DNA from: Capnocytophaga sp. oral taxon 878
Lineage (GTDB): Bacteria; Bacteroidota; Bacteroidia; Flavobacteriales; Flavobacteriaceae
Length of the DNA: 64,000 nt
Direction: 5' to 3'
Assembly: GCF_002999135.1 (NCBI RefSeq)
Contig: NZ_CP027229.1
Span: 2,889,501-2,953,500, forward strand
Both the position numbers and the translations under genes were made by a program. Each line of letters starts with the position of its first letter. Position 1 is the stretch's first letter. Shown piece after piece: positions 34,971 to 43,389 of this stretch. The notes under the pieces are model-generated. The model was not told the origin of the DNA and did no database searches. It saw only the letters and a list, made by a program, of their open reading frames with translations.

Positions 34971-35507
34971 TTATTTTACTAAGCGAGCTATCTCTTTAAA
35001 TTTGGGGTGCTGGGCAGTGCCTAATAGCTGAAAAAGAGCGGCCTCGGTAGTGGTGAGGGTAGCGCCGGCATCGCGTAGCATAGTAAGGGCAGTTTGCTTA
35101 TTACTTTCGGTACGAGAAGATACGGCATCGGCAACGATGGATACTTCATAGCCATTGGCAAGCAGGTGGATGGCTGTTTGGTAAATGCAGATATGAGTTT
35201 CGATGCCTATAAGAAGGACGCGCTTGCGATGGTTGGCAGAGAGCTGTTGCTGAAACTCGGCATTGCCCCAAGCTGAAAAGCAGCTTTTTTGTATAGGGGT
35301 GTAGCCTTCTACCACTTCGGCAATGGAAGGGTGGGTAGCCCCTAACTTATCGGGCATTTGTTCTACCCAAATAATAGGGATTTCGAGAGTTTTGCAGCCC
35401 TGAATGATGATGCGGCTGTTACGCAGTACTTCATCACTTTGGTGGACGATTTGTGATAATTTGCCTTGAATATCAAGGATTACTAATTGTGTATTTTCAG
35501 TTGTCAT
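34971..35507 (-). CDS. Isochorismatase-like cysteine hydrolase (YcaC type)
   Basis: A 178-residue cysteine hydrolase. Predicted triad: Asp in VILDIQGK (about 12), Lys in QKSCFSAWG (about 74) and Cys in IETHICIYQTA (about 110). The start at 35507 (MTTENTQL) is preferred because the conserved fold begins there. Proteins like YcaC have no established natural substrate. It is a single gene. Confidence 0.85.
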   Translation of the reverse strand: MTTENTQLVILDIQGKLSQIVHQSDEVLRNSRIIIQGCKTLEIPIIWVEQMPDKLGATHPSIAEVVEGYTPIQKSCFSAWGNAEFQQQLSANHRKRVLLIGIETHICIYQTAIHLLANGYEVSIVADAVSSRTESNKQTALTMLRDAGATLTTTEAALFQLLGTAQHPKFKEIARLVK

Positions 35508-35596
35508 AAAATGGATTATTATATTCGGCAAAAAAAATAATAAGGCAAAGGCACAGGAATGAGGCTAAGTTTTTGGGGTGCAATTGCACCAACTAT

Positions 35597-35640
35597 CCTT
35601 CGTTTATAGTTCGTTTATCCTTCGTTTATCCTTCGTTCAA
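35597..35640 (+). repeat. Dispersed 11-bp-period repeat, copy 2
   Basis: Four units with exact 11-nt spacing: CCTTCGTTTAT, AGTTCGTTTAT, CCTTCGTTTAT, CCTTCGTTCAA. A G-rich stretch follows on the same strand. Confidence 0.88.
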
Positions 35641-35752
35641 CTTAAAAGCTAGGTAGGGTGGTATTGGGGGTATGGAAAATGTAAGGGAGCTTTTGGGTGT
35701 GCGTTTGATTTGGCAAAAGTAATAAATAGGTGGTTAATTAGCAAATATTTAT

Positions 35753-35760
35753 TATATTTG
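35753..35760 (+). promoter_or_regulatory. Likely -7 box of the DUF6493 array
   Basis: TATATTTG at 35753-35760 matches TAnnTTTG; a -33 TTG at the right distance is not clear. Transcription would begin near 35766. Confidence 0.5.
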
Positions 35761-35776
35761 CAGCTTTAATTGACAA

Positions 35777-38446
35777 ATGAATATTATGCAAGAGTTATTA
35801 CAAGCTATAGCCCATTTTGGGTTGCCCGATATAGTAACCATTACCCAAACAATGACTGATACGCAGCGACAAAGAGCCTTGCGCCAGCTAAGCGAAATGG
35901 ATCCTTATAATATTTCGCGCCCGAGGGGGTTTGCTCCAGAATTGGAGTGGTGGGAGTACTACAATAAGGTTGATAACTATTTTTACTATGCTATATTGTT
36001 ATGCTTACGTGAAACGGCTGATTTTAAACAGTTGAAATTAACAACCATAATATATATTGAATCAAGACTTGGCAAAGAGGAATTAGAGCCTTATAGGCAC
36101 CTTATTGAACCTTATTTGCCTCCTTTTTGGGAAGAAATGGGTGCTTACTTTGATGCTAATAAAGAAGAAGGTAATTTCTTTAAACACTGTTGGGATTGTT
36201 ATGAGAAAGGCTGGATAGATTATCAGGAAGAAGATTTTCTGAAAGAACTTGTAGAGGTGCCTTGGCAGAGTAAAAGGGATATAATGACAGATGTGGTTTA
36301 CTTGAAAGCTCACCCCAAGGTTTTTGATTTATTACACTTGATAGCGACTAAGGAACTAAAGGTGTTAGACACTGCTTCGTGGAAAAACCGGCAAGGAAAG
36401 CGAGAGGCAGCGAACTCGGCAGGATATTGGACGGAGGTGTTTACCATTCTGAAGGAAGAGGGGTATCCTATAAGCAAGGAATTTGTGCAGGCGTTATATG
36501 GATCATTACTGAATTCATGGAAGAAGCCGCATCTTGATTGGCACTGTCGCCTATTGCGCTTATTGAATCCGACGCAGGAGGAAGTGCTTGCTGCCCAGCA
36601 TACTTTATTTGCTGTACTGGGGACAGGAATAGCTAGCGTAATAAAGTTTGCGATGGAGCAGATAGCTACTATTGCTAAACATCGGGCATTTGATAGAGAA
36701 GCCTTTGTGAGCCAACTACCCTTATGCTTTACAGTACCCAAGCAACCTAAAACCTTGCTATTGGGTTTAGACCTCCTTGCCCAATGCTTTAAAGTAGCCC
36801 CGCCTACTGACCTTAGTTATCGAGAACAACTGGCAGTGCTGTTCACCCAACCCGATGTGAAAGTACAAGAGCAAACAACTGCCTTGTTATTAGAATATTT
36901 TAACGATGAAGGTTTGGCAGAGGTAGTAGCCCCTTATTACGTATATTTAAAAGATAAAGTGCAAGAGTTATGGCAAAAGAGTAAGCCGCAAGAAGCATTG
37001 GCAGAAGAGGTAAGTTCTGACCCCTTAGGAGATTGTACGCCTGTGAGTGCTAAGACGTATGCTTTGATAGGCAAACCTACTTCTTGGGATGATTGTTTGT
37101 TCTTGATAGGAGATGCAATAAGAGAGGCTACAGCAAGTACTGTAGATGTACTTTTTGAGGTATTGATAGGGTTGCAGAATGATATTCCTAAGGATTATGC
37201 TAAGCAACTAAAGCCTTATATGCAGCAACTACGGAAGAAGAATCTTGGTATAGATACCCCTATAGAAACGATACTTTTGGCATTTTTATATTGCTTTACA
37301 GAGAACAAAGATTTAGTTTTTGACCCTAAATATACTTATGAATGGGAAGAATGTGATAAACTCAGGGAAAAGCTATCGGAAGAGGAGTTCAAGGAGTATT
37401 ACATTTTCTACAGTTTGCGTTACCCTGTAATATACTTGCCTTATCTTTTCCAGAAAGCACTGATAACCCTTAAGAGGCTACAACAGAAGAGTAGCTTGCC
37501 TTTGCTATCGACTCCTACACACGAACCTTTTTATATAGAAGCTGAAATATTTATAGACAAACTGCTACAATATGAGGCTGCTAATGAGCCGGTAGATTTA
37601 GATGATTTGGTAGTAGCTTGTAACCGGTTGCTGTTTGAAGATGTTGCGGTAGCTGCCAAAGAAAAAGCCAAAAAGCTTACAGGTGGTTATGCAACAGCAG
37701 TGCAGTATTACATAGGTATTACCGATGAAGTGACTCCTACTGAAGAATGCTTGCCCCTTTGGACACAAATAACACGCCTAAAACATCCTGATAAGGAATT
37801 TGTAGTGTTTCAAACAACTACAGCAAAGGATATATTGAGTGTAGTAAAACCCTACTATATAGACTATGGTTGGGAAAGCTATACAAGCTATGACGAGAAA
37901 AGATTCCGTTTTTATTATAGGAGGAAATCACCTGATAATCATCTTTATTACAATTGTAATGGCGGTAGAGTGATTGATAATAAATACTTTGCATATAGAG
38001 TAAGCCTTACCCCTCACTACCCTGATGCCCTCTTGTGTGCTTATATTGCCACTTGGACAACCCTGAATGAAGTTGATGATGTGCGCAATATGACCCAGCC
38101 TTTGGAGATAGTATTACGCTATGACCTAAGGGTACGCCATAGTGGTTGGCTGTATATAGGCGCGTGCTTGCTGTTTGAAAAGCGGCCTTCTCGTGATTTG
38201 GGGTATGAGTATTTGTGTAAGGCGATCGCTCGTGGGGAAGATCTTACTTACTTGAAAACTTACCTTGCCCAAGTACTAGCATGGGATTACCTACCTATCC
38301 CACGCTTTATAGAGTTTTTAGACCGCCCTAATACCCCAGCGGTGAAAGCCTTTGGCAAGGAAGTAGTGAAGCTTTATTTAGAAGAAGTGAAAAAACAAGA
38401 TAAATTGCCGAGAAACCATAAGAAGTTAGCACAATTGGTTGATTAA
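35777..38446 (+). CDS. DUF6493-like helical repeat protein, paralogue 1
   Basis: An 889-residue soluble protein, first of five tandem paralogues. The N-terminal 230 residues are divergent. A conserved HEAT-like helical core begins at about 245 (WKKPHLDWHCR, HTLFAVLGTG, YREQLAVLFTQPDVK). A linker at about 405-435 leads to a second conserved part (SWDDCLFLIGD; STPTHEPFYIEAE about 578; WTQITRLKHP about 662). A variable module follows (about 695-737). The C-terminus (LRVRHSGWLYIGACLLFEKRPSRDL) is highly conserved. Function unknown. DUF6493 is named from recognition. An ATG 9 nt downstream aligns better with the paralogues and may be the true start. Confidence 0.75.
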   Translation: MNIMQELLQAIAHFGLPDIVTITQTMTDTQRQRALRQLSEMDPYNISRPRGFAPELEWWEYYNKVDNYFYYAILLCLRETADFKQLKLTTIIYIESRLGKEELEPYRHLIEPYLPPFWEEMGAYFDANKEEGNFFKHCWDCYEKGWIDYQEEDFLKELVEVPWQSKRDIMTDVVYLKAHPKVFDLLHLIATKELKVLDTASWKNRQGKREAANSAGYWTEVFTILKEEGYPISKEFVQALYGSLLNSWKKPHLDWHCRLLRLLNPTQEEVLAAQHTLFAVLGTGIASVIKFAMEQIATIAKHRAFDREAFVSQLPLCFTVPKQPKTLLLGLDLLAQCFKVAPPTDLSYREQLAVLFTQPDVKVQEQTTALLLEYFNDEGLAEVVAPYYVYLKDKVQELWQKSKPQEALAEEVSSDPLGDCTPVSAKTYALIGKPTSWDDCLFLIGDAIREATASTVDVLFEVLIGLQNDIPKDYAKQLKPYMQQLRKKNLGIDTPIETILLAFLYCFTENKDLVFDPKYTYEWEECDKLREKLSEEEFKEYYIFYSLRYPVIYLPYLFQKALITLKRLQQKSSLPLLSTPTHEPFYIEAEIFIDKLLQYEAANEPVDLDDLVVACNRLLFEDVAVAAKEKAKKLTGGYATAVQYYIGITDEVTPTEECLPLWTQITRLKHPDKEFVVFQTTTAKDILSVVKPYYIDYGWESYTSYDEKRFRFYYRRKSPDNHLYYNCNGGRVIDNKYFAYRVSLTPHYPDALLCAYIATWTTLNEVDDVRNMTQPLEIVLRYDLRVRHSGWLYIGACLLFEKRPSRDLGYEYLCKAIARGEDLTYLKTYLAQVLAWDYLPIPRFIEFLDRPNTPAVKAFGKEVVKLYLEEVKKQDKLPRNHKKLAQLVD

Positions 38447-38509
38447 TACATAGGAGAATTGCGACTGCCCTGCTCTGACAATAATTAAAACTTAGAAACC
38501 TAAAAGAAA

Positions 38510-41269
38510 ATGAATCAAGCACTCATCACCGCCATTGCTGAAGGTAATTTTTCGGCTATTCTAAACATTACAAGCCAGCTCACCGATAGTGAGCGTTATA
38601 GCACCATCACTGCTATCAAAGCATTAGATCCCCATTCGGAAAAAGATTTCCCGCGAAAGAATATTGATAAAAAGAATACTTATCGCCATAACTATAAAGT
38701 TTTTCAAGCTCATAACTACACCCTTATTACTATGGTGCGCGAAGAAAGCGATATCGCCAAAGTGATGATTGATAAAGAGAATTATTTTGGTGAACCTTAT
38801 CAAGTAACTCCTTATGCCATCTTAGGTTCTTTTTATTTAGAACCTGTAATAAACTACTTTACACAATTTCCGCCAGATAACTATATCAAAAAAGTACTTA
38901 AAGAACGATATAATAAAGAGATTGAAGGATTGTCCTTTGATTTCCAATGGTATTTCTACAAAAAAGGCTGGATTCCCTTTGAAGAAGAGCGTTTTGTAAA
39001 GAATTTATTAGAAATTAATATGGGTAGCCGCTCAGTAACTGCCGATGCCCAATTCCTCTTCCAATACCCCGAAGCCATTGAAAAAGTACTGTTACAGCTT
39101 TACCGTATCGAAACCAAAGTACTCGACCTTTCCAAGTGGAAAAGTGATAACCCCTCAAGCAAAATGAGTACCTCTGGTGTTGCCAAAGTAACTACCTATT
39201 GGGACGAGGTATTTGAATTATTGGTGCATTATGGCTACCAAATTCCTCGTAGTTTTGTAGGGCAGCTTTTAGAATCATTGCTCAACCAATGGAAGAAACC
39301 CCACCTCGATTGGCATTGCCGTTTGCTCAAATGGCTTGCCCCTACCCAAGAGGAACTTTTGGCTCATCAACAAACGCTCTTTGCCGTTTTAGGCACTGGG
39401 GTAGGCAGTGTAGTGAAAACCGTTATGGAATACATTGTGTCTATTGCTAATGCGCCACAGTTTGATTTTGAGGGTTTCCGCGTGCAACTTCCGCTCGCCT
39501 TTACCGTAGAGAAACAACCTAAAGCACTCCTTCAAGGAGTAGAGATTTTGGCTAAAGAGTTCAAAAAGCACCCTCCTACCGATGTCAGCTACCGCGAACA
39601 ATTAGCAGTCCTCTTCACCCAACCCGATGTAAAACTACAAGAAGCTGTAGCTGAACTACTCGCCACCTATTTCAACCAAGAAGGTCTCCCCGAAGTCATC
39701 GCACCTTACCGCGATTACCTAAAAGGCAAAGCCCAAAACCTCCTTGCAACCCTAAGTCCATCAGAAATCTCCGCCCCGTCCGACTTGTCCGACAGCTCAG
39801 TCTCGTCAGAGAACTCCCAAACTGCCTGTGCGGCTCGCACCCTGACACCTATTCCCTGTCTCCTGACACCTGAAAATCTCCTCTTCCTCCTTGGTGACTG
39901 TATCCGCGAAAAAACAGCCGCTACTATTGATGTTTTCTTTGATGCTCTCGTGCGCTTGCAAGACCAAATCCCCGCGGATTATGCTGAGCAGATAAAACCT
40001 TACCTCAAGCAGCTTCTCGCTCGAGAGTGGTTTGTAGGGACGATGCCTCTACTATACTTATTTTTAGACTCTTGGAGCAACCAAAGCGCTACCCCCCTTG
40101 TTTATAATACCGACAAGGAATGGAAAGAAATTCAAAAACTCTACAAAGAACATAAATATACACAAGCCGACAAACTTGGTAGAATAAGAGCGATACACGA
40201 AGGTGCTAATCAAGCAAAAGAAGCCTTCCCTTATCTGTTTAATAAAATAGCACGCACACTCCAAAAGCTCAAAGAGAAAGACACCTTGCCTTTCCTTTCT
40301 ACCCCTACGCACGAACCTTTCTATATAGAGGCGGAAGTGTTGGTGGATAAACTCTTGCAATACGAAGCCCAAGGCAAATCCCCCGACCTCGACGACCTGA
40401 TTGTCGCCTGCAACCGTCTGCTCTTTTGGGAGGTTTCGGCAGCAGCCAAAGAAAAAGCCCAACAGCTCAAAGGCGACTATGCTCCTGCTATTCAGTATTA
40501 CTTAGGTCTTACTGATAAGATACAATTAAACGAAGCACTTCTACCGCTATGGACGCAAATCACCCGCCTAAAACACCCCGATGAGGAGTTCAAAGTATTT
40601 GAAACTACTCAGGCAAAGAATATCCTTAGCGTGGTAAAACCTTTCTATATCCGTTATGGTTGGGAGAAAAGAACTTATGCCAATGGCGAAGTAGGCGAAG
40701 AGTTCACCTATCACTGCAATCATTATTACAAATACAAGAATAAGAAAAGCCGTCCTGCCCTTTACAACTATTACAATGCCAATGAAGGGGAACACACTTC
40801 GGCTCAAGAGGCAGAGTATAAACTAAGCCTCAACCCACACTATCCCGATGCGATATTATGTGCTTACATAGCGCTCTGGGCAACGATGAATGAGGCTGAC
40901 CAAGTGCGCGATATGACTTTGCCTTTGGAAGCCGTATTGCGTTATGACCTGCGTGTACGCCACAGCGGTTGGCTGTATATAGGCGCGTGTTTGCTCTTTG
41001 AAAAACGCCCTTCTCGTGATTTGGCGTATGAATATATTTGTCAGGCGATTGCTCGCGGGGAAGACCTAACTCACTTGAAAACTTACCTTGCCAATGTACT
41101 CGCTTGGGATTATCTGCCTATACCGCGCTTTATAGAATTCCTCGACCGCCCTAATCTCCCAGCAGTAAAAGCCTTTGGCAAAGAAGTAGTACAGCTCTAT
41201 TTAGAGGAAGTCAAGAAGCAGGACAAGTTACCGAGAAACCATAAAAAGTTAGCGACTTTCAGTCATTAG
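38510..41269 (+). CDS. DUF6493-like helical repeat protein, paralogue 2
   Basis: A 919-residue paralogue, closest to paralogue 1 in the core (WKKPHLDWHCRLLK, HQQTLFAVLGTGVGSV, SYREQLAVLFTQPDVKLQE) and C-terminus (EVKKQDKLPRNHKKL). The linker at about residues 417-456 is Ser/Thr/Ala-rich (SDLSDSSVSS, CAARTLTPIP) and is encoded by DNA that elsewhere is intergenic repeat. The variable module at about 716-768 is longest here and Lys/Tyr-rich (HYYKYKNKKSRPALYNYYNANEG split by other residues). Third positions look richer in C than in paralogue 1. It starts 63 nt behind paralogue 1 without an obvious promoter, so they probably share a transcript. Confidence 0.75.
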   Translation: MNQALITAIAEGNFSAILNITSQLTDSERYSTITAIKALDPHSEKDFPRKNIDKKNTYRHNYKVFQAHNYTLITMVREESDIAKVMIDKENYFGEPYQVTPYAILGSFYLEPVINYFTQFPPDNYIKKVLKERYNKEIEGLSFDFQWYFYKKGWIPFEEERFVKNLLEINMGSRSVTADAQFLFQYPEAIEKVLLQLYRIETKVLDLSKWKSDNPSSKMSTSGVAKVTTYWDEVFELLVHYGYQIPRSFVGQLLESLLNQWKKPHLDWHCRLLKWLAPTQEELLAHQQTLFAVLGTGVGSVVKTVMEYIVSIANAPQFDFEGFRVQLPLAFTVEKQPKALLQGVEILAKEFKKHPPTDVSYREQLAVLFTQPDVKLQEAVAELLATYFNQEGLPEVIAPYRDYLKGKAQNLLATLSPSEISAPSDLSDSSVSSENSQTACAARTLTPIPCLLTPENLLFLLGDCIREKTAATIDVFFDALVRLQDQIPADYAEQIKPYLKQLLAREWFVGTMPLLYLFLDSWSNQSATPLVYNTDKEWKEIQKLYKEHKYTQADKLGRIRAIHEGANQAKEAFPYLFNKIARTLQKLKEKDTLPFLSTPTHEPFYIEAEVLVDKLLQYEAQGKSPDLDDLIVACNRLLFWEVSAAAKEKAQQLKGDYAPAIQYYLGLTDKIQLNEALLPLWTQITRLKHPDEEFKVFETTQAKNILSVVKPFYIRYGWEKRTYANGEVGEEFTYHCNHYYKYKNKKSRPALYNYYNANEGEHTSAQEAEYKLSLNPHYPDAILCAYIALWATMNEADQVRDMTLPLEAVLRYDLRVRHSGWLYIGACLLFEKRPSRDLAYEYICQAIARGEDLTHLKTYLANVLAWDYLPIPRFIEFLDRPNLPAVKAFGKEVVQLYLEEVKKQDKLPRNHKKLATFSH
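39824..39875 (+). repeat. Palindrome and heptad repeat inside the paralogue 2 coding sequence
   Basis: GCCTGTGCGGCTCGCACC (39824-39841; GTGCG-gct-CGCAC hairpin) is followed by CCTGACACCTATTC, CCTGTCT and CCTGACACCTGAAA, units of the CCT heptad family. The reading frame stays open. Confidence 0.75.
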
Positions 41270-41307
41270 TGGGTAGTCATCTCTACCCTTTGTCAAAGTC
41301 CATAATC

Positions 41308-41325
41308 GCCCGTGCGGCTCGCACC
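41308..41325 (+). repeat. GTGCGGCTCGCAC palindrome, second copy
   Basis: GCCCGTGCGGCTCGCACC differs by one base from the copy at 39824 inside the preceding gene. It behaves like a short REP-type palindrome. Confidence 0.7.
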
Positions 41326-41479
41326 AAACTAAAGTCTTTTTGCCAAGATAAAAAAGACAGCAAAGCAAAAAAAACGAATTAATTACATTTATATCTTAAT
41401 TTTTTTATTACCTTTGTCGTCTCGTTAGGGATTTTCTTTTTGATATAAGAGAAAAAGCAAAGCAAAAACACCACTATAA

Positions 41480-41662
41480 CCCACCGGAATAAATACCTGA
41501 TAAAGATAATATAATTTTTGCCTTGCGGAATGTCCGATGGCGATAAGCAATGTTACTTTTGCTCTGCGGAATACCTTACAACGAAAAGCAGTATTACTTT
41601 TGCCTTGCGGAATTTCCGATAATGAAAAAATACCTTATTTTTGCTCTGCGGAATTTCCAAAA
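41480..41662 (+). repeat. 41-bp tandem array with promoter-like boxes
   Basis: Four units with exact 41-nt period (41480-41520 degenerate, 41521-41561, 41562-41602, 41603-41643) plus a partial fifth. Unit pattern: CYYTGCGGAAT-NNCC-GAT... ending in TANTTTTG. Each unit ends in a -7-like box (ends at 41520, 41561, 41602, 41643); the core CGGAATTTCCG is palindromic in one unit. The last box is 95 nt before the DUF6261 start. Confidence 0.85.
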
Positions 41663-41737
41663 AGAAGAAGTAACAGCGAAAGCACACAGCGGAATATCCG
41701 CCGTATATAATAACCGTCAATTAATCATAATTACTAT

Positions 41738-42496
41738 ATGAATAAGAATACATTAGTCAAGCCAGACCTCAGCAAGATGCACAACGCTGAGTTTAGTCAG
41801 TTTCTTACCCGCTTTTTTGAAGACTTTGCGGGTTCGGGTATTGCCTTGGATACCGATACCACTTTCAAATCGCTTTACGAAAGCCTCAAGACCAAAGTAA
41901 CCACCTACGACAAGGCTCTGGAACAGGTGCGTGGCAAAGAGGAATCTAAGAAAATATCGGAATTGGACAAGGTGCGCGATGCCGATATGCAAGCCCTAAA
42001 GGACAGTATCAAGCCTTATCGCAATGCCAAAACGGAAGCCAAACAGAAAGCTTACCACGCTATCAAGCTGGTGCTCGACAATTACAAAGATGTAACCAAG
42101 GACACCTATGAGGAGGAAACCAAGCGCCTGAATACGCTTATCAGCACCCTGAAATCCGCTACCTATCAAGCGCAGGTAGAGACCCTGAAGATAGGCGAGT
42201 TCCTCAGCGAACTGGAAACCTCCAACACGGCGTTCAACGAGCTTTTCTCCCACCGCTCGCTCAAAGATTTGCAGAAAGAGGTATACAACGTAAAAGACCT
42301 TCGCAAGGAGCTTACCGATATATACCAACGGCTTTCGGCTTATATAATAGCCAACGCACAGGTGAAAGATGAGGCTTTCTTTACCAAAACCTTGGAAGTG
42401 CTCAACAACAGCCGTAAGTACTACGCCGATGTTTTGGCACGCCGTAAAGCAGGTGTAAAAACCCCTACCGAAACCCCTAAGGAAGAAGGGAAATAA
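41738..42496 (+). CDS. DUF6261 family protein
   Basis: A 252-residue, strongly helical, Lys/Glu-rich protein without signal peptide, with coiled-coil character (KLVLDNYKDVTKDTYEEETKRLNTLI). The start MHNAEFSQFLTRF and the internal helix pattern match DUF6261, found in oral and gut Bacteroidota. Function unknown. The gene looks richer in GC than its neighbours by eye and sits inside the DUF6493 array with its own repeat-rich upstream region, so it may have arrived separately. Confidence 0.78.
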   Translation: MNKNTLVKPDLSKMHNAEFSQFLTRFFEDFAGSGIALDTDTTFKSLYESLKTKVTTYDKALEQVRGKEESKKISELDKVRDADMQALKDSIKPYRNAKTEAKQKAYHAIKLVLDNYKDVTKDTYEEETKRLNTLISTLKSATYQAQVETLKIGEFLSELETSNTAFNELFSHRSLKDLQKEVYNVKDLRKELTDIYQRLSAYIIANAQVKDEAFFTKTLEVLNNSRKYYADVLARRKAGVKTPTETPKEEGK

Positions 42497-42532
42497 CTTA
42501 GTAACACTTAATTTTCAAAATAAAAAAAACTT

Positions 42533-43309
42533 ATGAAAAAACTCATTTTTTCGGCACTTGTTGCCACAGCATTATTCGTTTCCTCTTGCGGGAAAGACGA
42601 CGACAACGGCGGAGGTAGCACTTCGCTCAATGGGGATTGGTATCTTTATACCTTTTATGATAACCTCAATGGTAAAGGATTGCGATGGATAACTCCTGAT
42701 AATTGTTCCCTACAAACTTATTGGTCTATTTCCGATAAAAAAATAAAGAACGAATGGTATCATTTAGAAGGTTCAGACTGCGAATACACTCCTATATATT
42801 ACAATTACACGATTAATAATGGGGTTATAAATGTGACTGTAGCCGAGGACTCTCCTAATGAAAGGATAGGTGCTAAATCTTCTGTCAAATATGAAATGAA
42901 AGGTAAAGAACTAATCATCTATCATAAATCAGGAGGTTATGATGCAATACAAATCTTTCACAAAAAAGGGGTAGACTATAGTTCTCTTGATCCTTTTGTG
43001 GGATATTGGAAAATGACCAAATACGTAGTGGGACAACAAGAACTTATTGTAAAGGACGGCGAATGTTTAGATGGTCATATAGTAGCCCACTCTTTGGGAG
43101 CTACCCTATACCTTAATTATCCAGAGAATGGGCAATGTAATAAAACGATAAACACCTACGAGTGGATAAAGGAAGGGGGCAAGTACTACAATGTGAGCAA
43201 CCCAGCGGAAAAAACACTTTGGGACATCAGTTTCTCCAACAATAACCGCTATATGACCTTTGCTATAGATAACGGACGCACAGTAATGCACTTTACCAAA
43301 GTAAAATAA
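42533..43309 (+). CDS. Lipocalin-like lipoprotein with two repeats
   Basis: A 258-residue lipoprotein (VSSC, Cys19) with a Gly/Asp-rich tether, then two lipocalin-like beta domains of about 110 residues, starting at LNGDWYLYTFYD and FVGYWKMTKYVV. Each has the G-x-W start of lipocalins. Possible ligand binding at the cell surface. It is 36 nt behind the DUF6261 gene and ends at a terminator. Confidence 0.72.
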   Translation: MKKLIFSALVATALFVSSCGKDDDNGGGSTSLNGDWYLYTFYDNLNGKGLRWITPDNCSLQTYWSISDKKIKNEWYHLEGSDCEYTPIYYNYTINNGVINVTVAEDSPNERIGAKSSVKYEMKGKELIIYHKSGGYDAIQIFHKKGVDYSSLDPFVGYWKMTKYVVGQQELIVKDGECLDGHIVAHSLGATLYLNYPENGQCNKTINTYEWIKEGGKYYNVSNPAEKTLWDISFSNNNRYMTFAIDNGRTVMHFTKVK

Positions 43310-43320
43310 CCCGCCTTGTT

Positions 43321-43350
43321 AAACTCCCCTTGCCAAAGGGGAGTTTGTTT
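43321..43350 (+). terminator. Terminator after the lipocalin-like gene
   Basis: AAACTCCCCTT (43321-43331) pairs with AAGGGGAGTTT (43336-43346) over a 4-nt loop, followed by GTTTT. Confidence 0.85.
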
Positions 43351-43389
43351 TAAGGAATAAATGAATAAATAGGCTTTTAATTTATCCCT

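Larger units (their letters stand above)
41270..41737 (+). other. 468-bp gene-free stretch within the array
   Basis: It holds a second copy of the GTGCGGCTCGCAC palindrome, an AT-rich stretch with a TACCTTTG box at 41409-41416, and the 41-bp tandem array. A short frame across the array is rejected because 41 is not a multiple of 3. Confidence 0.6.

Noticed and set aside
41550..41741. A 63-residue open frame with repeated Leu/Cys/Tyr segments
   Set aside because: It runs through the 41-bp tandem array; 41 is not a multiple of 3, so the repeats are read in shifting frames, which argues against coding.
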